Made by a program: the position numbers and the translations under genes. A stretch of DNA of 64,000 bases from Episyrphus balteatus (lineage: Eukaryota; Arthropoda; Insecta; Diptera; Syrphidae): assembly GCF_945859705.1 (NCBI RefSeq), contig NC_079138.1, positions 8,944,874 through 9,008,873 of the forward strand, given 5' to 3'. Below are positions 10,311 to 23,573 of the stretch, in pieces (position 1 is the stretch's first letter; every line of letters starts with the position of its first letter). Under the pieces are notes generated by a model. The model did no database searches. It saw only the letters and a list, made by a program, of their open reading frames with translations, and was not told the origin of the DNA.

Positions 10311-10576
10311 ACTCTGAGGCGTCTGATGGAAATTTTTCCGAACTAAGGACAGAATTTAGGCGGAAAACGGCTGAATATAAGCAAATGTTATATTCAGCCA
10401 AGGAAGAAAATTGGCGGTCTTTCGCGGTTTATCGCATTTGCAGGGAAGGAAAGTTTCTTCGATAGGTAGCATTAAAAAGGGAAGTGTGACCCATACTACT
10501 TGGGATAATTGTGTTGGGGCGTTGATGAGGTCCTTTTTTCCTAGATCGCCTACAAGAATAGATCCATCAGAGAGAC
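10311..10576 (+). mobile_element. R1 ORF2 fragment (second unit)
   Basis: Copy of 759-1024 with few substitutions (for example CGCCTACAAG in place of CGCGTACAAG). It has the same internal deletion and the same abrupt end at the degenerate target sequence. Confidence 0.8.
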
Positions 10577-11074
10577 CTTCCCTATTTACATTTACTCAGT
10601 TCAGTTTTGTATCTCGTGGCGGACGGTTGTCTTTGCTCCGATAAAATTGAATTTGTTGTCGTGATTGTTGCTTGTTGGTGGTTGTCGGTTTTTCCGAAGA
10701 AAGGTTTAGAGTCGGTATATTTTATTACGGATCAGTGAAGTTGTGCGCATCCCTTATAAACAGGTATAAAATTATACCTGCTGTATTTTTGGTGCGGAAA
10801 AGATAATAAAAGTGGTGAAGTGCGAGGAATTAGCAAATTGCTGTTCCAGGAACACGAGTGCAGCTGGTGGCTATACAAATTTTAGAGCGTGGATTTGGGA
10901 AATTTTGTTTTCCAATTCCAGGAACTCATTTAAGTGGTTGGTGAGCGAATTTGTTGTTCTAGGAACACAAGTGCAGCTGTGTTGTTTTCGGTTTGTTCGG
11001 GAAATTGTGCGTTTATTGCTTCGTGCCGTGTACGTCCCTTTTTCGACGAATTGTTTTTCGATAGGTGAAGAAGG

Positions 11075-12812
11075 TTGGCCTTTGTGATGGAAAAGGACAA
11101 TAAAATGGTGTCGGTTTCTTCAGACTGCGACTCTGAAATTAATTTTTCAGGAGCGTCGTCGCAAATAAAAAATAAAAAAAAGAAGTCAAAAGATTCGCGA
11201 GTGTCAGACTTTTTAAAAAGCAGTGACAGTGACGGCAAGAGCGAAGATGCTCTAGAGGCTGAAAAGGCTCGGGAAGCCAGGAAGGCCAGAAAGGCAGCCT
11301 TGGCTGTAGCTGGTACTGCCAAAATCAGTGATGATGATGAATTTACTTTTAAACATCCTCTTCCAGTGTATATAAGGAAAAGTGTGTGTGAAGTGACTGA
11401 AGGAGAAATGGTGGAACAGAACGTGGAAGCCATGGAGGCGGAGGATATATCCCTTAAAAGAGCGAGAAAGAACTCCCTGGAGGGAAAAACTGACAAGAAG
11501 ACAAAGACGGAAATGGACATGGAGTCATCTGCCACCACGGGGGTTGAAAAACCCGGCGATGTGGTGGAGGTGAAGTTGCCTGAACAAACTGCAGGCAAAG
11601 GTAAGGAAGTCTTTAAGTTTAATATTGAAAACAATATTGAGAAGTTAGTAAATGAAAGTAGGGAGGTTAAACAAGCAAAGGATAAGATAGGGCAACAGGA
11701 CTCATTAGGAGTCTAGGTCTAGGAGAATAGGTGTCATAAAAGACAAGATGGTAGGATTGATTGCAGAGAAAAAAATAGATCCAGTTAGCATTGGGGAGAT
11801 CATGATAATTACGCATGATTATGAAAAACTAGTTTTTGAGATAGCATGCGAAAATGAGAGGTTGAGAGGGCGACTAGAGGAAATCAAGAAATTAAATGTA
11901 GACAGGAAACAAATGTCAGTCTTGACTGCAACCCCAATCCCAGCCCCTCGCAAAGGGAAAATTTCGGTACCCCAGATGCAAATCTGTGGCCCAACGGGAC
12001 CTAGGGTAAAGGTCCGGATGAGCCGGTTCCAACCCCCCAGAGGTTGTCTTATGCATAGAGGTTGATGCAGGTAGGGCCTTTGACCACTCCCCCGGTCATC
12101 AAGGAGGCGAGGAAAACTTTTGCTTTGCAATTTAGTGCAAACGAAAAGAAAACTTCAAAGGAAGTTCAGAAGAAGGTTGCAGAGGAGATAGCTCCTGTTC
12201 TTCGCGTGCGTGTACACGCAATTGAGAAGAATAGTGCAGGATATAGAGTGCTATTCCCTACTAGTAGGGAAAGAGACTTAGCTATCAGAAATGATAAAAT
12301 TCAGAAGGAAGGCTTAACAGCTGAAATCAAGAAGGAAATAAGGCCGAGACTCATCATTAGGAGAGTCAACAGGATGATTACATCCACGGAATTTCTGGGG
12401 GAGCTTCACAAGCATAACCTAGAGGGCTTGAGAAGTCAAATTAATTACACCACCATGGGAGGAAAAGCTAGGGAGGGATGACACACTCAATGTCATCCTA
12501 GTGCAGCAAAAAAGTAACAGAGACTTTGAGAAACGTAGGTAGATGCTACATAAAGCACTATTCTTATAGGGTAGATGACCTTCCACTGGTCATGTCATGC
12601 TTCAGATGTTTGTGCCTGGACTATGTCCAAAGCCACTGCAAAGTGAATAATGTAGGCGTTGTGGACTTGCGGGCCATTTTGCACGCAGATGTATGAGGGA
12701 TGTTCATTGTAGGGATTGTGCCTTCAAAGGTTACCCGGCAGGTCACGATATGTTGACACTTAGATGTCCTCTATATAAGGCAGCGGTAAATAGGGCGGCT
12801 TCAAGAATCTTA
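11075..12812 (+). pseudogene. R1-A ORF1 pseudogene (copy B1)
   Basis: The first 213 codons are open (11075-11716). The strongly charged N-terminus has an SSDCDSEINFSG block, Lys-rich runs and a 'DALEAEKAREARKARKAALA' helix. Two TAG codons near 11714-11720 and a frame change interrupt it. 'FEIACENERLRGRLEE' (11748-12065) and then the core 'KEVQKKVAEEIAPVL' (12062-12481) follow in other frames, then frame-split CCHC knuckles to 12812. The same stops occur in copies A1, C1, D1 and E1. Confidence 0.8.
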
Positions 12813-12813
12813 A

Positions 12814-13002
12814 ATGGATTTACAAAATAACAACTCAGGTAAGGTCAGGATTGTTCAATTAAATTGTCAGGACGCATATAGGGCGATAATAGATGTTGGG
12901 GTCTTTTTGTGCAACGCCAAGTGTAGCTTTGCGCTGTTGCAGGAACCTTATGTTTCCAATGGAAGTGTAAGGGGACTGCCAGCTGCAAGCCGATCATTCA
13001 CC
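12814..13002 (+). pseudogene. R1-A ORF2 start, truncated by microsatellite (copy B1)
   Basis: Identical in design to 3200-3388: endonuclease residues 1 to about 63 with QLNCQ and LLQEPY, then direct entry into the AAAAT array. Confidence 0.85.
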
Positions 13003-13291
13003 AAAATAAAATAAAATAAAATAAAATAAAATAAAATAAAATAAAATAAAATAAAATAAAATAAAATAAAATAAAATAAAATAAAATAAAATAAAATAAA
13101 ATAAAATAAAATAAAATAAAATAAAATAAAATAAAATAAAATAAAATAAAATAAAATAAAATAAAATAAAATAAAATAAAATAAAATAAAATAAAATAAA
13201 ATAAAATAAAATAAAATAAAATAAAATAAAATAAAATAAAATAAAATAAAATAAAATAAAATAAAATAAAATAAAATAAAATAAAATAAAA
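13003..13291 (+). repeat. (AAAAT)n microsatellite, ~58 units
   Basis: A perfect pentanucleotide array, 110 bp longer than its counterpart at 3389-3567, with identical flanks. Confidence 0.97.
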
Positions 13292-15169
13292 GAGAAAGAA
13301 TTAAATTAAATATTAAATATAATACCCTCGTGGTACTTTCCTACGGCGGCGTTGGAAATTTTATATTTTGTTAAAGATAAAAATTTTATGAGCGAGGAAG
13401 AAATTTCAGGAACTCCAGAGTGTGTGAAAATGAGTGATGTTGATTTGATTGGTCTAAACGTCCGATTATGATGCGTTGGGCTACTTGTCGGACAAGGGTA
13501 AGGTACAAAAGTTCACCAAAAAAAGGGAGTTTCTTAATCGTTGGCATCTCACTGGTGTCAATTGGGACTTATATAGAGTTAATATCGAGCGTAGGGTCGT
13601 GTTAGTTTCTTTGCAAGAATTCATAGGGCGCTCAATTGATGGTAAAATTCAGTGGTTGAATAACAGTAATTGGGAAGTCAATGATAGGCTCCTCAAGAAA
13701 TTCAGTAGGAAAACCCAAGGAAGATCAGATGGTGGACCTCTGAACTGACCGAGTTCCGTAGATTAGTCAGAAGATCAAGGATGAAATTCCAGAGGGCTAG
13801 GAGTTCAAGGCAATCAGATGTTGACCAGTTTAAGAGTGCTTATAGGCAAGTCCTTTCAGAATACAAGAGCATGCTAACTAGAGCAAAAGAAAGTGATTGG
13901 AACTCGTTTCTAGATATTAACAGGGATGGCCCATGGGGTCAACTTTTTAAAATCTGTAGAAAAAAGGATCAGGAAATAGGAGCTATCAGGGAAGGTGACA
14001 TTGTTCTCCAAACCTGGAAAGATTGTATAGGAGCCTTAGTTAGAAATTTCTTCCCCAGGTCTGAGCTTCCAGCTGCCTCGTTGGCGAATGAGCAGATTGA
14101 AGCTCCTAAGTTAGAGAGAAATGAGGTGGAAATAGCAGTAGATAGACTTAGGGCGAGAAAATCCCCGGGATTTGACGGTAAAACAGGTGAGATGGTTATT
14201 GCTGTGTGGGAAGTTGTTCCAGAATACCTGATTGAACTCTACGCAAGTTGCATTAGGGAAAGCTATTTCCCAACTGATTGGAAGCATGCAAAGGTCATGA
14301 CTCTCCTGAAGTCTCAGGACAAGCCGAACAGTGATCCGCGGTCATACCGCGGTATAAGTCTTCTCCCAGCCCTTGGAAAAGTGCTGGAGAGAATCATGAT
14401 AGACAGACTAATGGAAGTCATTACGGATCCATGTCCTTATCAATTTGGCTTCACTCCAGGACGCAGCGTTGAAGATGCATGGTCTCACGTGAGCACATGT
14501 GTCAGGGACTCAACGTCTAAATATGTCTTAGGTATATTCATTGATTTTAAGGGTGCTTGTGATACTTTAGAATGGTCTAGGGTGGCAGACAAGCTGGCGT
14601 TAGTTAGTTGTAGGGATTAGCACTCTGGAAGAGTTATTTCACAGATAGAAGGGCGACAGTCATGCGAGCGCATGATAGTTTGTCGATAGAGTTCCAGAGA
14701 GGTTGTCCTCAGGGGTCAATAGGAGGGCCATACCTTTGGAATTTGATGATGGATTCGCTACTTGCAGATCTTAGCTCGGGTTTCAGCACTGGTCCTGACA
14801 ACCACCACGGCCCGTAGAAGTGTAGTGCTTTCGCCGATGACTTACTAGTCTTAGTCGAAGGTCAAGCACGACGAACACTTGAAACTGAAGGGAAGTTTGT
14901 TTTGGAAAAAGTGCGCGCATGGGGATCAAGTGTGGGTGTCGAACTCTCAATAGAGAAAACATTAATAATGCTCCTCAAGGGAAGATTGTCTGGCAATCGG
15001 CCTCCGTGCATTAGGATTGATAGGGATGCTGTTTCGGTGGGACCAGCATAAAATATGAAAAGGTCGTTAGATATCTTGGTATAACGGTTGGTGAGAGAAT
15101 GAACTCCCTTCCCACTTGGGGAAAATAAACTCTTTGTAGCTTGTGTCACTTTTGGGGAATTTTGGTACC
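13292..15169 (+). mobile_element. R1-B fragment, second copy (ORF1 start fused to RT)
   Basis: Near-identical to 3568-5445. The 279-codon RT stretch is at 13781-14620, and the FADD motif lies in another frame near 14827. Point differences include Asp to Gly in 'NRDGPWGQLF' and Tyr to Ser in 'RDSTSKYVLG'. Same ORF1-ORF2 fusion and same frameshifts. Confidence 0.8.
13781..14620 (+). pseudogene. R1-B reverse transcriptase pseudogene (second copy)
   Basis: Open RT stretch with 'ARKSPGFDGKTGEMV', 'YRGISLLPALGKVLER', 'FGFTPGRSVEDAW' and motif A 'IFIDFKGACDTLEW', ending at TAG 14618-14620. Motif B (RGCPQGSIGG) and motif C (FADD) lie downstream in other frames up to about 15050. No endonuclease. Confidence 0.85.
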
Positions 15170-17220
15170 CTTTGGCGTGTGTTGTGTCGTGTCTCTTATA
15201 AGCAGGCATAAAATTATACCTGCTGTATTTATGCCTGACCCTTCCCGGAAAGGTAAATAAAAAGTGGTGAAAGTGCGAGGAACAAACAAATTGCTGTTCC
15301 AGGAACACATAAGTGCAGCTGGTGGTTATAAAGTATTAGAGCGAGGAACTGGAAAATTTTGTATTCCCATTCCAGGAACTCATTAAGTAGTTAAAACAGT
15401 TAAAACAGTGTGCGAGCAGATTGTTGTTCTGGGAACTCAAAGTGCAGCTGGGTTATTTTGAGAAATTGTGCGTCCATTGTTTTGTGCCGTGTACGTCCCA
15501 TTTTCGGAGAATTGTTTGTCGGAAAATAAATAAAAATAATACCCTCGTGGTATTTTCCTACGGCGGTGGAAATTTTTATATTTTAAGAAGAACATTTTAT
15601 GAGCGAGGAAGAAATTCCAAGAACTCCAAAGTGCGTGCTAAGTGTGGAAGTGAAAATGAGTGATATCAACTTAGTGGGTTTAACGTCCGATTGTGACGCG
15701 TTGGGCTATGTATCGGACAAGGGGAAGAAAAAGAAACTCACTAAAAAAAGCCAATGCGAGTGACAGTGAAACGGTTAAGATGAATAAAGAAAATAAAGAA
15801 GGAAAGTCAGAAGAGGACGTTAGGACTAAATTCACCCAGTCGGTAGGTCCTGAACTAGGGAAGATTAGGGTCCACTCAATCGGCGCAAATAAGAAGGGCG
15901 AATTCGTTGTTAGGGTTCCTACGGAAAATGAAAGGGTAGGAATTTTGGATCATCCCAAAATGAAGGAGCTAGGTCTAACTGGGTAGTTCAGCACCAAATT
16001 AGGTCCAAAAGTTGTGATTAAGAGGAGTCTTAGGCAGTTCAGTGTAGAAGCATTTGCTAGCGACCTCCATAGGAAGAATTTGGCCGACCTCAGTGAAGAG
16101 GAGTTTAAGAAGAATGTAAGGATAGTTTCAGAATGGAAAGTAGGAACGGGTTTCGTAGATGTCATCATTGAAAGTAGCGAAAGCATTTTTAAGTTCTTCA
16201 TGGCCGCCAGAAGAGTATTTATTAAATACTCTTCATTTGAAGTTACAGAACTTCCGGCAATCCCTAATTGCAGGAGATGCTTGGCCACAAATCACATGTT
16301 CGCTAGGTGCAAAGCGAGGGATATTGTTTGCAGGAATTGTGGAAACGAGGGGCACATCGCCAGAATGCGCACCAAGGGACTGTGCAAAGAACGGTTGGGT
16401 GGCAGGGCACGAGATATTGTCAGACAAGTGTCCTTGGTATAAGGACCAGGTAGCTAGGAGGGGAAGTCGATTCTAAACATGAAGGTACAATTAATCCAAT
16501 TAAATTGTCAGGGCGCATATAGGGCGATAATAGATGTTGGGGTCTTTTTGTGCAACGCCAAGTGTAGCTTTGCGCTGTTGCAGGAACCTTATTTTTCCAA
16601 TGGAAGCCTAAGGGGACTGCCAGCTGCAATGCGATCATTCACCAACAGGAGTGGCAGTGCTGCTATTGTGGTGAATCATGTAAACACGGGAGCGTTATTA
16701 GTGTGTGAAAGTGAGTATGGTCTAAGTGTGTGCGTGGAAGGTGAGTTTTTTAGGATGTATCTTTACAGTGTTTACTGCAAATTCTCTGAAGAAATTCAAC
16801 AATATATAGGTTTCATGAATAGGGTGTTAGAGTAAGTGGGAAGCGATTCTCTAATTTTCGGAACTGATGCCAACGCAATTTCATCCGTGTGGGATGTCAA
16901 CGATCTTCTCGGTATATTTTATTACGGATCAGTGAAGTTGTGCGCGTCCCTTATAAACAGGTATAAAATTATACCTGCTGTATTTTTGGTGCGTGACCCT
17001 TCGCGGAAGAGATAATAAAAGTGGTGAAGTGCGAGGAATTAGCAAATTGCTGTTCCAGGAACACGAGTGCAGCTGGTGGCTATAAAAATTTTAGAGCGAG
17101 GATTTGGGAAATTTTGTTTTCCAATTCCAGGAACTCATTTAAGTGGTTGGTGAGCGAATTTGTTGTTCTAGGAACACAAGTGCAGCTGTGTTGTTTTCGG
17201 TTTGTTCGGGAAATTGTGCA
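15170..17220 (+). mobile_element. Rearranged R1, second copy (copy B2)
   Basis: Copy of 5446-7510: 5'UTR, deleted MSD-type ORF1 (ATG 15656), ORF2 from 16479, the 55-bp duplication (16833-16887 and 17221-17275) and the inserted 5'UTR. It differs by a 14-bp deletion near 16376 in the zinc-knuckle region, which changes the frame of the ORF1 end. Confidence 0.8.
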
Positions 17221-17223
17221 TAA

Positions 17224-17748
17224 GTGGGAAGCGATTCTCTAATTTTCGGAACTGATGCCAACGCAATTTCATCCGCGTGGTTCTCAAAAATGAGGGGACA
17301 TTCTTCCGAATCTCGTAAAATTAGCAGGGGAGTTGAGCTAACGGAGTGGATGGTTGAAAGAAATGTGTACAGCATCAATCAACCGAGCGAGCTGTACACA
17401 TTTCATAGTACAAATGGGAAGAGTGACATCGACGTGACACTGGTGAATGGTGCAGCAGACAGCTCGTTCAGCTTTCACTGGACAATTCTCGGGGGAAGAG
17501 GGGTGAGTAACCACAACAAAGTTATCGTTGAGATTACTCCCCTTACCGAAACTCGGGGTGTCCTGGGGGATCTGAATGAGAGGCGCTGGCAACTGAACAA
17601 TGTCAATTGGACGTTGTCCAATTTGAGTCAATGCCACTCAGTGTGTTTGAGGATTTAAGCATCGATGTTAAACTCGTTCGCTTAAATGAGTGTGTGTGGG
17701 ATGATAACGATCTTCTCTTTCGGAAATTTCGTAAGGAAAACCTTTCAG
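17224..17748 (+). pseudogene. R1 ORF2 endonuclease second part, fused to segment H (copy B2)
   Basis: As 7514-8038: GTDANAIS, GKSDIDVTL and SNH blocks, the same 24-bp deletion after 'NNVNWT', and R1 homology ending at 'FRKENL' before segment H. Confidence 0.8.
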
Positions 17749-20025
17749 CGACTAATGGCCCATTTAGGCAAAAGTGTTTGCAATATTCATTCTTCGGGTG
17801 GGTCTATAATGAAAAACTTTTAGATCACTGGATTCAAAAATGTTTGGAGCTCGAGTATTTGAAAAAAAATTTCAATTTAGGTTATTGGTGTGCCTTATAG
17901 AGCAAGTCAAAGTTAATAATTCTTTTATTATGAAAAAAAATCTGTTTTTTATTTTTTTTTTCTTAGCTTCTAAAACGTTTTGATTTTTATTTTTTTTCAA
18001 ATGCTATGGTAATTATTTAAACCAAAATTAAAAAAAAAAAAAAGTAAAAAATTATTATTTAATTGTTTAATTTAATGTTTTTTGAAACACTGTTTTTTGC
18101 ACAATTTTTCGACTTCAAATTGCATAGCTGATTCAAAATCCTTATATATTTCTTAATAAAAATCCAAAAGCTCAGCTGCGTCCTTTTGCATTCAACTGAG
18201 CTAGAGCGATTTGATTTGATAAGGTCAGTCATTTTTTCTACATTTTTTTTTCATGTGTGAAAATCAAATCTTGGAAAATTAGAGTTCTTTGTTTTGTGTG
18301 TGGTGGATTTCAATAACATGATTTTTTATTTAAAAGGAAAAACATATTTTATGTATATTTATTACCTAATTTTGTTTGAAAGGGTTTTATAGCTAATTTC
18401 TTTTAAACCTCTTATACAACTTTTAATTAATTATGCATTTATTGTTGGGAAGATATCATTAAATTCCATTCAAGTACTTTAATTAATAAGTGTTTTTTAC
18501 CGGATTTAAGAATTTTCTAATATTTTAATATAAAATAAACAAATAGTTTTCATGGGATGTCATAAAATTATAAGTAATAAAAGGATTTGAATATTTTTTA
18601 GTGCTGGTATTTATTTTTAAGGTATAAAAAGATGAAACACTTAGATGAAATTATCATTTAAAGTTTTAAAGAGCAGTCGCATAGTTGAAAAAAAATATTT
18701 AAAATGGATACATCGCATAACAATTTGTTTGATGATTGACGGAAATTTTTTAAACGAATTGACAGAAACAAAGTCTACGCGGTCATGTCCGATATTCAGA
18801 AGGACACAGAAAAGCTTCAACAATCATGATGAATCAAATGAGGATGAACATAACTTCCAATATGGAATATCTCCACTGCATGCTAGAATCAGATGCATGG
18901 AATTTATTTTGAAACTTGCGTATACCCTTCGATAAGAAGAACAAGATTCTCATGAATCTATTGGGAATAAGGAGATGGAAAAGAGAAGAAAACAAGCGAT
19001 CCAAACGCGTTTTCGAGATGAGCTTTGACTTGATGTGGATAAACCAAAGCAAGGCTATGGAAATACTAATAATGGAAACACTTCAAGGAGAACAATTAGA
19101 TGAAACGGCTCGAATAACTAGAGTCAATGGAGAAGTTATTATGATGCTGAAAATAATACCTACTGAATGTTTTGAATTGCAGGGAAGTGGTGAATGCAGT
19201 TAAATTTGGAGACTATACTAAGAAAACAGCAGAGCTTCTAAAAAAAAGTATCCTGAAAAACTACTCACGCCTACTCTTCACAAAATATTGGTCCATAGTC
19301 AAAATATCATCGAATATCAATCACTTCTACTTGGAGAACTGTCAGAAGAAGCCCAGGAGTGCAAAATTAAAGACTACAAGAAGTACAGATAAAATACGTG
19401 CAAAGTTTTAAGGATTCGGCAGAATGAAGACCTATTTAACATGCTTGCAAAATAATTGGATACACTTATTTCTTCCTTAAGGCATGTAAGAAACCAAAAA
19501 GATCTGAAAGAGCAATACTCTCCAGAAATGATGAGTTTATTACAAATTACCCCGGACTTAGATGATAGTTTAAAAAAAAAAACTAGTGTTTTTTATATGT
19601 CAATTTGTTACTTTTATCTTTTTCCACAGTTTGACTTCTAATATATTACTGAAATACATTATAAATGTACTCTTCTATACAGAAAAATAAAAAATTGCAT
19701 ACAAATAAAAAAAAAAAAAATAAAAAAAATTCTCCCCACTGTTTCACTCGAATTGGTTCCTTTCCTTTTTCCCCACTGTGTCACTTAACTCAGATTACTT
19801 CAGAAATTGATTTTTGACGATTGTATATCAAAATACCATTATGTTTACAACCTTATCTAAAACTTCTTACTTTAACACCAAATTCTGAAACACCCTGTAA
19901 AGTTTTTTTTTTGAAACTCACAATTTCCATAGCCTTGGAAATTTCCTTCAAGATACAAATTTGTGGCGATATCTTTATTTGTTTAGAAGATATTAATTTT
20001 GCAAGCAAAAAAGTCAAAACGGGCC
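17749..20025 (+). pseudogene. Segment H copy 3 with arthropod protein pseudogene
   Basis: Includes the AT-rich part (17749-18805) and the pseudogene (about 18806-19578: 'GISPLHARIR', 'GNTNNGNTSRR', 'TLHKILVHSQN' and 'LSEEAQECKIKD' blocks in changing frames). The rest is AT-rich DNA up to the R1 fragment. Differences from copy 2 are scattered point changes and A/T-run lengths. Confidence 0.5.
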
Positions 20026-20291
20026 ACTCTGAGGCGTCTGATGGAAATTTTTCCGAACTAAGGACAGAATTTAGGCGGAAAACGGCTGAATATAAGCAAA
20101 TGTTATATTCAGCCAAGGAAGAAAATTGGCGGTCTTTCGCGGTTTATCGCATTTGCAGAGAAGGAAAGTTTCTTCGATAGGTAGCATTAAAAAGGGAAGT
20201 GTGACCCATACTACTTGGGATAATTGTGTTGGGGCGTTGATGAGGTCCTTTTTTCCTAGATCGCGTACAAGAATAGATCCATCAGAGAGAC
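20026..20291 (+). mobile_element. R1 ORF2 fragment (third unit)
   Basis: Same fragment as 759-1024, with the same deletion and end point. Confidence 0.8.
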
Positions 20292-20311
20292 CTTCCCTAT
20301 TTACATTTACT

Positions 20312-23300
20312 TAGTTCAGTTTTGTATCTCGTGGCGGACGGTTGTCTATGCTCCGATAAAATTGAATTTGTTGTCGTGATTGTTGCTTGTTGGTGGTTGT
20401 CGGTTTTTCCGAAGAAAGGTTTAGAGTCGGTATATTTTATTACGGATCAGTGAAGTTGTGCGCATCCCTTATAAACAGGTATAAAATTATACCTGCTGTA
20501 TTTTTGGTGCGGAAAAGATAATAAAAGTGGTGAAGTGCGAGGAATTAGCAAATTGCTGTTCCAGGAACACGAGTGCAGCTGGTGGCTATACAAATTTTAG
20601 AGCGTGGATTTGGGAAATTTAGTTTTCCAATTCCAGGAACTCATTTAAGTGGTTGGTGAGCGAATTTGTTGTTCTAGGAACACAAGTGCAGCTGTGTTGT
20701 TTTCGGTTTGTTCGGGAAATTGTGCGTTTATTGCTTCGTGCCGTGTACGTCCCTTTTTCGACGAATTGTTTTTCGATAGGTGAAGAAGGTTGGCCTTTGT
20801 GATGGAAAAGGACAATAAAATGGTGTCGGTTTCTTCAGACTGCGACTCTGAAATTAATTTTTCAGGAGCGTCGTCGCAAATAAAAAATAAAAAAAAGAAG
20901 TCAAAAGATTCGCGAGTGTCAGACTTTTTAAAAAGCAGTGACAGTGACGGCAAGAGCGAAGATGCTCTAGAGGCTGAAAAGGCTCGGGAAGCCAGGAAGG
21001 CCAGAAAGGCAGCCTTGGCTGTAGCTGGTACTGCCAAAATCAGTGATGATGATGAATTTACTTTTAAACATCCTCTTCCAGTGTATATAGGGAAAAGTGT
21101 GTGTGAAGTGACTGAAGGAGAAATGGTGGAACAGAACGTGGAAGCCATGGAGGCGGAGGATATATCCCTTAAAAGAGCGAGAAAGAACTCCCTGGAGGGA
21201 AAAACTGACAAGAAGACAAAGACGGAAATGGACATGGAGTCATCTGCCACCACGGGGGTTGAAAAACCCGGCGATGTGGTGGAGGTGAAGTTGCCTGAAC
21301 AAACTGCAGGCAAAGGTAAGGAAGTCTTTAAGTTTAATATTGAAAACAATATTGAGAAGTTAGTAAATGAAAGTAAGGAGGTTAAACAAGCAAAGGATAA
21401 GATAGGGCAACAGGACTCATTAGGAGTCTAGGTCTGGGAGAATAGGTGTCATAAAAGACAAGATGGTACGATTGATTGCAGAGAAAAAAATAGATCCAGT
21501 TAGCATTGGGGAGATCATCATAATTACGCATGATTATGAAAAACTAGTTTTTGAGATAGCATGCGAAAATGAGAGGTTGAGAGGGCGACTAGAGGAAATC
21601 AAGAAATTAAATGTAGACAGGAAACAAATGTCAGTCTTGACTGCAACCCCAATCCCAGCCCCTTGGGTAAAGGTCCGGATGAGCCGGTTCCAACCCCCCA
21701 GAGGTTGTCTTATGCACAGAGGTTGATGCAGGTAGGGCCTTTGACCACTCCCCCGGTCATCAAGGAGGCGAGGAAAACTTTTGCTTTGCAATTTAGTGCA
21801 AACGAAAAGAAAACTTCAAAGGAAGTTCAGAAGAAGGTTGCAGAGGAGATAGCTCCTGTTCTTCGCGTGCGTGTACACGCAATTGAGAAGAATAGTGCAG
21901 GATATAGAGTGCTATTCCCTACTAGTAGGGAAAGAGACTTAGCTATCAGAAATGATAAAATTCAGAAGGAAGGCTTAACAGCTGAAATCAAGAAGGAAAT
22001 AAGGCCGAGACTCATCATTAGGAGAGTCAACAGGATGATTACATCCACGGAATTTCTGGGGGAGCTTCACAAGCATAACCTAGAGGGCTTGAGAAGTCAA
22101 ATTAATTACACCACCATGGGAGGAAAAGCTAGGGAGGGATGACACACTCAATGTCATCCTAGTGCAGCAAAAAAGTAACAGAGACTTTGAGAAACGTAGG
22201 TAGATGCTACATAAAGCACTATTCTTATAGGGTAGATGACCTTCCACTGGTCATGTCATGCTTCAGATGTTTGTGCCTGGACTATGTCCAAAGCCACTGC
22301 AAAGTGAATAATGTAGGCGTTGTGGACTTGCGGGCCATTTTGCACGCAGATGTATGAGGGATGTTCATTGTAGGGATTGTGCCTTCAAAGGTTACCCGGC
22401 AGGTCACGATATGTTGACACTTAGATGTCCTCTATATAAGGCAGCGGTAAATAGGGCGGCTTCAAGAATCTTAAATGGATTTACAAAATAACAACTCAGG
22501 TAAGGTCAGGATTGTTCAATTAAATTGTCAGGACGCATATAGGGCGATAATAGATGTTGGGGTCTTTTTGTGCAACGCCAAGTGTAGCTTTGCGCTGTTG
22601 CAGGAACCTTATGTTTCCAATGGAAGTGTAAGGGGACTGCCAGCTGCAAGCCGATCATTCACCAACAGGAGTAGCAGCGCTGCTGTTGTGGTGAATGATG
22701 TAAACATGGAAGCGTTGTTAGTGTTTGAAAGCGAGTATGGTCTGTGTGTATGTGTTGAAGGTGAGTTTGGTAGGATGTATCTTTGCAGTGTTTATTGCAA
22801 ATTTTCTGAGGAGATTCATCCTGATATAGGTTTCATGGATAGGGTGTTAGAGTTAGTGGGAAGCAATTCGCTAATTTTCGGAATTGATGCCAACACAATT
22901 TCATCAGCGTGTTTCTCAAAAATGAGGAGACATTCTTCCGAGTCCCGAAAAATTAGCAGGGGAGTTGAATTGATGGAGTGGATGGTTGAAATAAATGTGT
23001 ACAGCATCAATCAACCGAGCGAGCTGTTCACATTTCATAGTACAAATGGGAAGAGTGACATTGACGTGACTCTGGTGAATGGTGCAGCGGACAGCTCATT
23101 CAGCTTTCACTGGACAATTCTCGAGGGAAGAGGGGTGAGCGACCACAACAAAGTTATCGTTGAGATTACTCCCCTTACCGAAACTCGGGGTGTCCTGGGG
23201 GATCTGAATGAGAGGCGCTGGCAACTGAACAATGTCAATTGGACATTCTATCAGGAGCAAATCAAAGCCAGACTTGAGTCAATGCCACTCAGTGTGTTTG

Positions 23301-23573
23301 AAGATTTAAGCATCGATGTTAAACTCGATCGCTTGAATGAATGTGTGTGGGATGTCAACGATCTTCTCTTTCGGAGATTCCGCAAGGAAAACCTTAAGAG
23401 AATCAGTTGGTGGACATCAGAATTGAATGATGCTAGAAAGTTGTTGCGCAGATTTAGGAAGCTCTTTCAGCGAGCTAGGGCGTCTGACGAGAATTTTTCC
23501 GAACTTAGGGCAGATTTTAGGCGAAAAACGGCTGAATATAAACAATTGTTATATTCAGCCAAGGAAGAAAATT
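20312..23573 (+). mobile_element. R1-A retrotransposon lacking its 3' half (copy C1)
   Basis: 5'UTR 20312-20789, ORF1 20790-22473, ORF2 22475-23573. It runs through the whole endonuclease and the linker, and is fused to segment H at an AAAAT shared by both partners (23567-23572). Unlike copies A1 and B1, it has no microsatellite and no second R1. Loss of the 3' end rather than the 5' end is not what target-primed reverse transcription produces, so the junction is recombinational. Confidence 0.85.
20790..22473 (+). pseudogene. R1-A ORF1 pseudogene (copy C1)
   Basis: 213 open codons, then the shared TAG near 21429. It has lost about 54 bp in the 'PAPRKGKISVPQMQ' stretch (near 21663), which makes the middle part shorter than in other copies. 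The core block follows (21663-22142), then frame-split CCHC knuckles to 22440. Confidence 0.8.

Larger units (their letters stand above)
10597..13002 (+). mobile_element. R1-A retrotransposon, 5' half (copy B1)
   Basis: 5'UTR 10597-11074, ORF1 11075-12812, ORF2 start 12814-13002, cut by the (AAAAT)n array at the same codon as copy A1. It retains the roughly 60 bp of ORF1 that A1 has lost, so A1's deletion is younger than the unit duplication. Confidence 0.85.

Noticed and set aside
10930..11634. 234-codon minus-strand open frame, repeated in four units
   Set aside because: It lies antisense to the R1-A ORF1, in which lysine/glutamate codons give stop-free complements; no motif of its own.
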